Shown here one piece after another: positions 60,371-64,000 of a DNA stretch of 64,000 bases. Source of the DNA: Rhinopomastus cyanomelas. Lineage: Eukaryota; Chordata; Aves; Bucerotiformes; Rhinopomastidae. The translations under genes were made by a program, and so were the position numbers. The notes beneath the pieces are model-generated. The model was not told the DNA's origin, did not search any database, and saw nothing but the letters and a program-made list of their open reading frames with translations. Position 1 is the stretch's first letter, and the number at the start of each line of letters is the position of its first letter. The stretch lies in NCBI GenBank assembly GCA_013400115.1, contig VXBP01004470.1, positions 620,001-684,000 of the forward strand. Direction: 5' to 3'.

Positions 60371-62053
60371 GCTTTCCTATGGTTCTGATAAATTTCTGGT
60401 GTGTGATTAAAACAGTGTATTACTCTTTCTGGTACACATATTAATATTGGAGGAAAAGATCCTTTCTGGACATGTTGTTCTATCTTTAATTAACATTTCT
60501 TTTAATATAAAACACCTTGGGGGCAGGATTTAAAGTCATAAATGGAATGCTGACTGGATACTGTCCTTAGAGATGTGAGAAGCAAGGAGAAAAAACTGCT
60601 AAACCATGAATTAAGGTATTTTAGGTAGGATTAAATGAAGAAAGCACATTTAAAAAATACATATGTAATAAAAAATAATGAAATAAATTTTATTTGCTTA
60701 CTGCTAGTAAACTAGTTCAGCAGGATAATTACATGCATTCCGCTGCAGAAATATCAGCCACCCCAGTCCCCTAATGCATATGCATTATGTATCTTAAATA
60801 AACAACCATCTGATCCAGCCATCTGAATGTGATTTAGCCCCAGTAGACTTTCTAGGCACTCTGACACATGTTTTCTGCTATGTTTGAAAGAATTCAAGAT
60901 GACTGTTCTTTTGTCAGTGACCTTTAATTTAAAAGATAAACACGCTGTTCCGTAATCATCGCATCTTTCCAGGCTAACTAGGTATTCTTATTTCCATCTT
61001 TGAATAAAATGAAGGGGGGGGAAAAAAATAGCTTCTGAAATACTAACACACCTCTCCATGTTTTTATCACCTGAAGTATTACTGCACTTTAATTACCAAA
61101 CTGAGAGCAATGGGATTTTGTCACATTAGGAGAACAGCAGCTACATATTTAAGACACAGGATAGAACAAACAATATAAATGGAAAATGTCACAACATATT
61201 TCTCCTTTCTAATACTCCCCACAGAGCAGACTGAAACTTCTCTTTCTGGAGTGAACACATTGTCAATAAAAGGCGTATTGTTTGTTTCTTCTCTCATCCC
61301 TCTTTTCCATTACACTATATATTTAGTGTAATGTGTATATTTAATGTCTATTAATGTGTAATTTATGTATATATTTAACGCTAGAAATAATTTTTCCAGT
61401 AGGTCATTTTCAGATGTAGAATACCAGTTCCAAATCAAAGCAAATTGGTTCTCAGATTCACCACATATAAAGGGTAAAATTCTGAGCCCTGGAAAAGCTT
61501 TTATGAAGTCTGTTGGATCAATTTTGCACCATTAAAAGATCTATTTTCAAAGACCAGATACTCAGTTGTTTCTGAAAATGATCCTGTCACTTTTGAAAAG
61601 CTTTTGTTCTTAATATGTATTATGGGGGGGGGAACCCCCAAAACCCAATAACAACAAAAAAACCCATGACTGCAAGCTCGTTTTACACGCAATAAAATCC
61701 ATGCTTCCATGAGCCTTTGGGAACCTATAATATTCTAAACTACACTCGTGCTCATTGCTCTGAATTCTTCCTGTGAAATGCTCAGAGTTCACGGGATTTG
61801 CCTGTTTCACACACTTACTGAATTTGTAAAACAGAGTTGAATGGGGAACAGTTAATGTTTCTCTTCTAAATTTTACTAGGATCAGAACAGGAACACAACA
61901 TACTGCCTCTTTTGTATTAGTGAGGATGATCATCAAGTGAGATTTCCAAGAAGAAGAATTTACCTTACTAACAGGTTCCAAAACAAACAATCAGAAAGAA
62001 TACAAAGTTTGAGATCCAGCAGATCTCAGACAATGTGTCAAGTTCTCAGACAA
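60371..62053. other. AT-rich non-coding DNA
   Basis: No gene was recognised. It contains a 9-bp inverted repeat ATTACACTA/TAGTGTAAT at 61309-61332 and G-runs at about 61014 and 61624. The minus frame of 126 codons at 61610-61990 has no domain. Confidence 0.5.
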
Positions 62054-62621
62054 TAAGCAGATCAAGAGAGGTTCTTCTCCACCTCTACTGTGCACTGGTG
62101 AGACCACACCTGGAGTATTGTGTCCAGTTCTGGGCTCTTCAGTTCAAGAGGGTTGTGGAGCTTCTGGAGAGAGTTCAGCTTAGGGCAATGAAGATGATAA
62201 AGGAGGTGGAGCACCTCCCTTATGAGGAGAGGCTGGGGGAGCTGGGTCTCTTTGGCTTGGAGAAGAGGAGACTGAGGGGTGACCTCATTAATGTCTACAA
62301 ATATTTGAGGGGTGGGTGTCAGGAGGATGGCGCTGGGCTGTTCTTGGTGTCATCTAGTGATAGGACGAGGGGCAATGGTTGTAAGCTGGAACATAGGAGG
62401 TTCCACATCAATCTGAGAAGGAACCTCTTCCTTCTCAGGTGAGGGTGACGGAGCCCTGGAACAGGCTGCCCAGGGGGGTTGTGGAGTCTCCTTCTCTGGA
62501 GATGTTCAAGACCCGCCTGGACGGGTTCCTGTGTGACTTGGTCTAGGTGATCCTGCTGTTGCAGGTGGATTGGACTGGATGATCTTTTGAGGCCCCTTCC
62601 AATCTGTAATGATTCTATGAC
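62054..62621 (+). mobile_element. CR1 LINE 3' end, mostly open frame broken by a small palindromic insertion
   Basis: CR1 starts at ATAAGCAGATCAAGAGAGGT and reads open to 62442: SRSREVLLHLYCALVRPHLE, the YCVQFWALQFKRVVELLERV block, EHLPYEERLGELGLFGLEKR, GGCQEDGAGLFLVSSSDRTR and then LRRNLFLLR. The frame is lost at 62413-62438, where the expected 'gagaaggaacttcttc..gtgagg' carries an extra CCTTCTCAG forming a perfect 10-bp palindrome. Beyond it, the 'PSLEMFK.RLDGFLCDLV' codons continue in another frame, with TAG after CDLV at about 62542. The tail ends TAATGATTCTATGA. It is a relatively young copy. Confidence 0.93.
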
Positions 62622-64000
62622 TTAGGAAAGAACTTTCTACTACTGTTATTTTTTGCCAGTAGAAGGCCTGCTAGCACACGTAGTTTAAGCTGAAAGAAAA
62701 GACTAATATTGAATATCACTAAGATTTTCAGAATTCTACGTTATTCTCACACAACATGATTTCAGACAAGCTACATCATTTCCACTGAATTTGTTCTGAA
62801 CCTTATTATTCTCTCAGACAATTTACATGATGGACTTTTATGTGCAAAGACATTCCTGAAGGCAGAAGTGCTCTCTATGCATAGACGTGGCCTCAACTGA
62901 CTCAGAGCAGTGACGTCTGCAAGAAGCATCTACTTAGCTTGGTGACATACATCACTGCATCCAGGATGGTAGAAGTCATGCAGGGAAACTTGGTGTGGAT
63001 CTTATTCTGGAGAGTGCAGTGTAAGACCAAGGATAGATATGGTGCTCAACTATATTAAAATCAAAGCCTATTACTTTTACAATCAGGTATTTGATGATCC
63101 CATTCCAAAGAACATGTTGAACTTTTCATGATGCTAAAACTACTTGAATAATATATGTTCAGGAAGTGTTTCAGGAGGTATTTGTATGTTTCAGATAATA
63201 AACATATAGCATGCCTTATTAGAAAAACCACCACTGATGTTCATGTTTCTCTTCCTACCTTCTGGGTCACGATAGAGAAATAGTTGCTGTGTACTGTCAT
63301 TTAACAATTCAACTTGGCAACGCTTTCAAAAGCCTTCTGAGAGGCTTTAAGTTAAAGATACCTTTGGAAATACTATCATAAACTTTCCCTGACACAAACA
63401 AAACACAACTAAATAGTCAAAAAGATTAGTGTGGGAATTAGGGCTAAGGATCAGAAGCAGAGAGTCGGGTTGCTTCTTCATAATCTGATTCATTCATGTT
63501 ATTAACCACAGTGTAGTACAGTCTCTTGCTGACCATAAACAACAAAAGAACAGACTACATTATCTATTGGCTTTACAGAATCTAAAGTTTTGCAATCTTA
63601 TCTAAGAAATTGGAAAAAGACCGTTGAGTGCAATCTGGATTTTAAAAGACTTACATGAAAAAGATGGGGCAACACGAGTTGCCTTCTCTATTATGTTTGC
63701 TTATCACCTTATCTTAGGGCAAATGCAGAAGCTTTGATTCTCTGTTTTACAGCACTAAAAAATCCTCCTGTGTCCTTTTCTCTTTCACTGGCACTGTCCT
63801 ACCTGCTTTTGGATGTCACAGGCAAGGGCTTTGCAGAGGGAGTGATTAAATGATATGCGGTCCGTCCTTAGCAGTGATGGTGATAATTGCATAGAGAACC
63901 GCGACTAAGGAGTAAGGATGTTCCCCTGGAACTGGTCACAGAATAAAACATCAGATCTGTGCTGCTCTCAATAGCACTGGGTGTCTCTTCATTACTGCCC
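62622..64000. other. AT-rich non-coding DNA to the window end
   Basis: No gene, RNA or repeat was recognised. Confidence 0.5.

Noticed and set aside
61309..61332. 9-bp inverted repeat ATTACACTA/TAGTGTAAT
   Set aside because: AT-rich, short and within simple-sequence-like DNA. No support for function.
61610..61990. Minus-strand open frame of 126 codons
   Set aside because: No domain. Begins close to a CR1 insertion and covers a G-run. Probably chance.

Overview
The window looks like non-coding DNA from a bird. The main evidence is more than twenty copies or fragments of the CR1 LINE, in both orientations and of several ages. Most show the CR1 3' tail (a 'gatgatctt...gguccctuccaa'-type block ending in ATTCTATGATTCTATG-like repeats) or the C-terminal reverse-transcriptase region with the residues RPHLEYC. 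I also see at least one avian ERV LTR. No bacterial features are present: no operons, ribosome binding sites or CRISPR. I found no exon of a host protein gene that I could support. The longer open frames are either CR1 reverse-transcriptase remnants or chance frames in AT-rich DNA. High CR1 density with several related recent-looking copies would fit a lineage such as Piciformes or Coraciiformes, but that placement is only a guess.

Layout. An old CR1 runs in from the left edge (1-1166). A young-looking minus-strand CR1 lies at 3224-3825. An old minus-strand copy covering the RT core lies at 6966-8118. A solo ERV LTR is at 10345-10800. A CR1 with a composite 3' tail lies at 11843-12053. From about 12 to 30 kb the sequence is mostly AT-rich unique DNA with small CR1 scraps and one GC-rich island with CAAGATGG repeats (about 20.9-21.1 kb). 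From 30.6 to 41.9 kb it is repeat-dense. This part holds a CR1 with an unbroken 192-codon frame, a 5S rRNA/CR1 chimera, an internally deleted CR1, several tail-only pieces, a probable ERV LTR with TATA box, polyA signal and a degenerate primer-binding-like site, and a mosaic old/young CR1. From 44 to 47.4 kb there are small CR1 pieces, one with a perfect 24-bp inverted repeat. An ancient amniote-type CR1 lies at about 53.8-54.3 kb, a 222-bp-spaced direct repeat at 59.2-59.6 kb, and two related CR1 copies with almost the same 5' truncation point at 59.8 and 62.05 kb.

The most notable item is at 33258-33399. On the minus strand, the 3' 71 nt of a 5S rRNA-like sequence (60/71 matches by my hand alignment to the vertebrate 5S sequence as I recall it) is joined directly to about 70 bp of CR1 3' tail. 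That is the head-plus-LINE-tail architecture of a CR1-mobilised 5S SINE, or of a single template-switch retropseudogene. Also of interest is a composite CR1 3' UTR (older UTR followed by a younger tail) with the same junction at two distant loci, which suggests a chimeric CR1 subfamily that went on to replicate.

Limits: repeat family names come from recognition by eye, not from a library search. Boundaries are usually good to about 5-20 bp, and worse for old copies.
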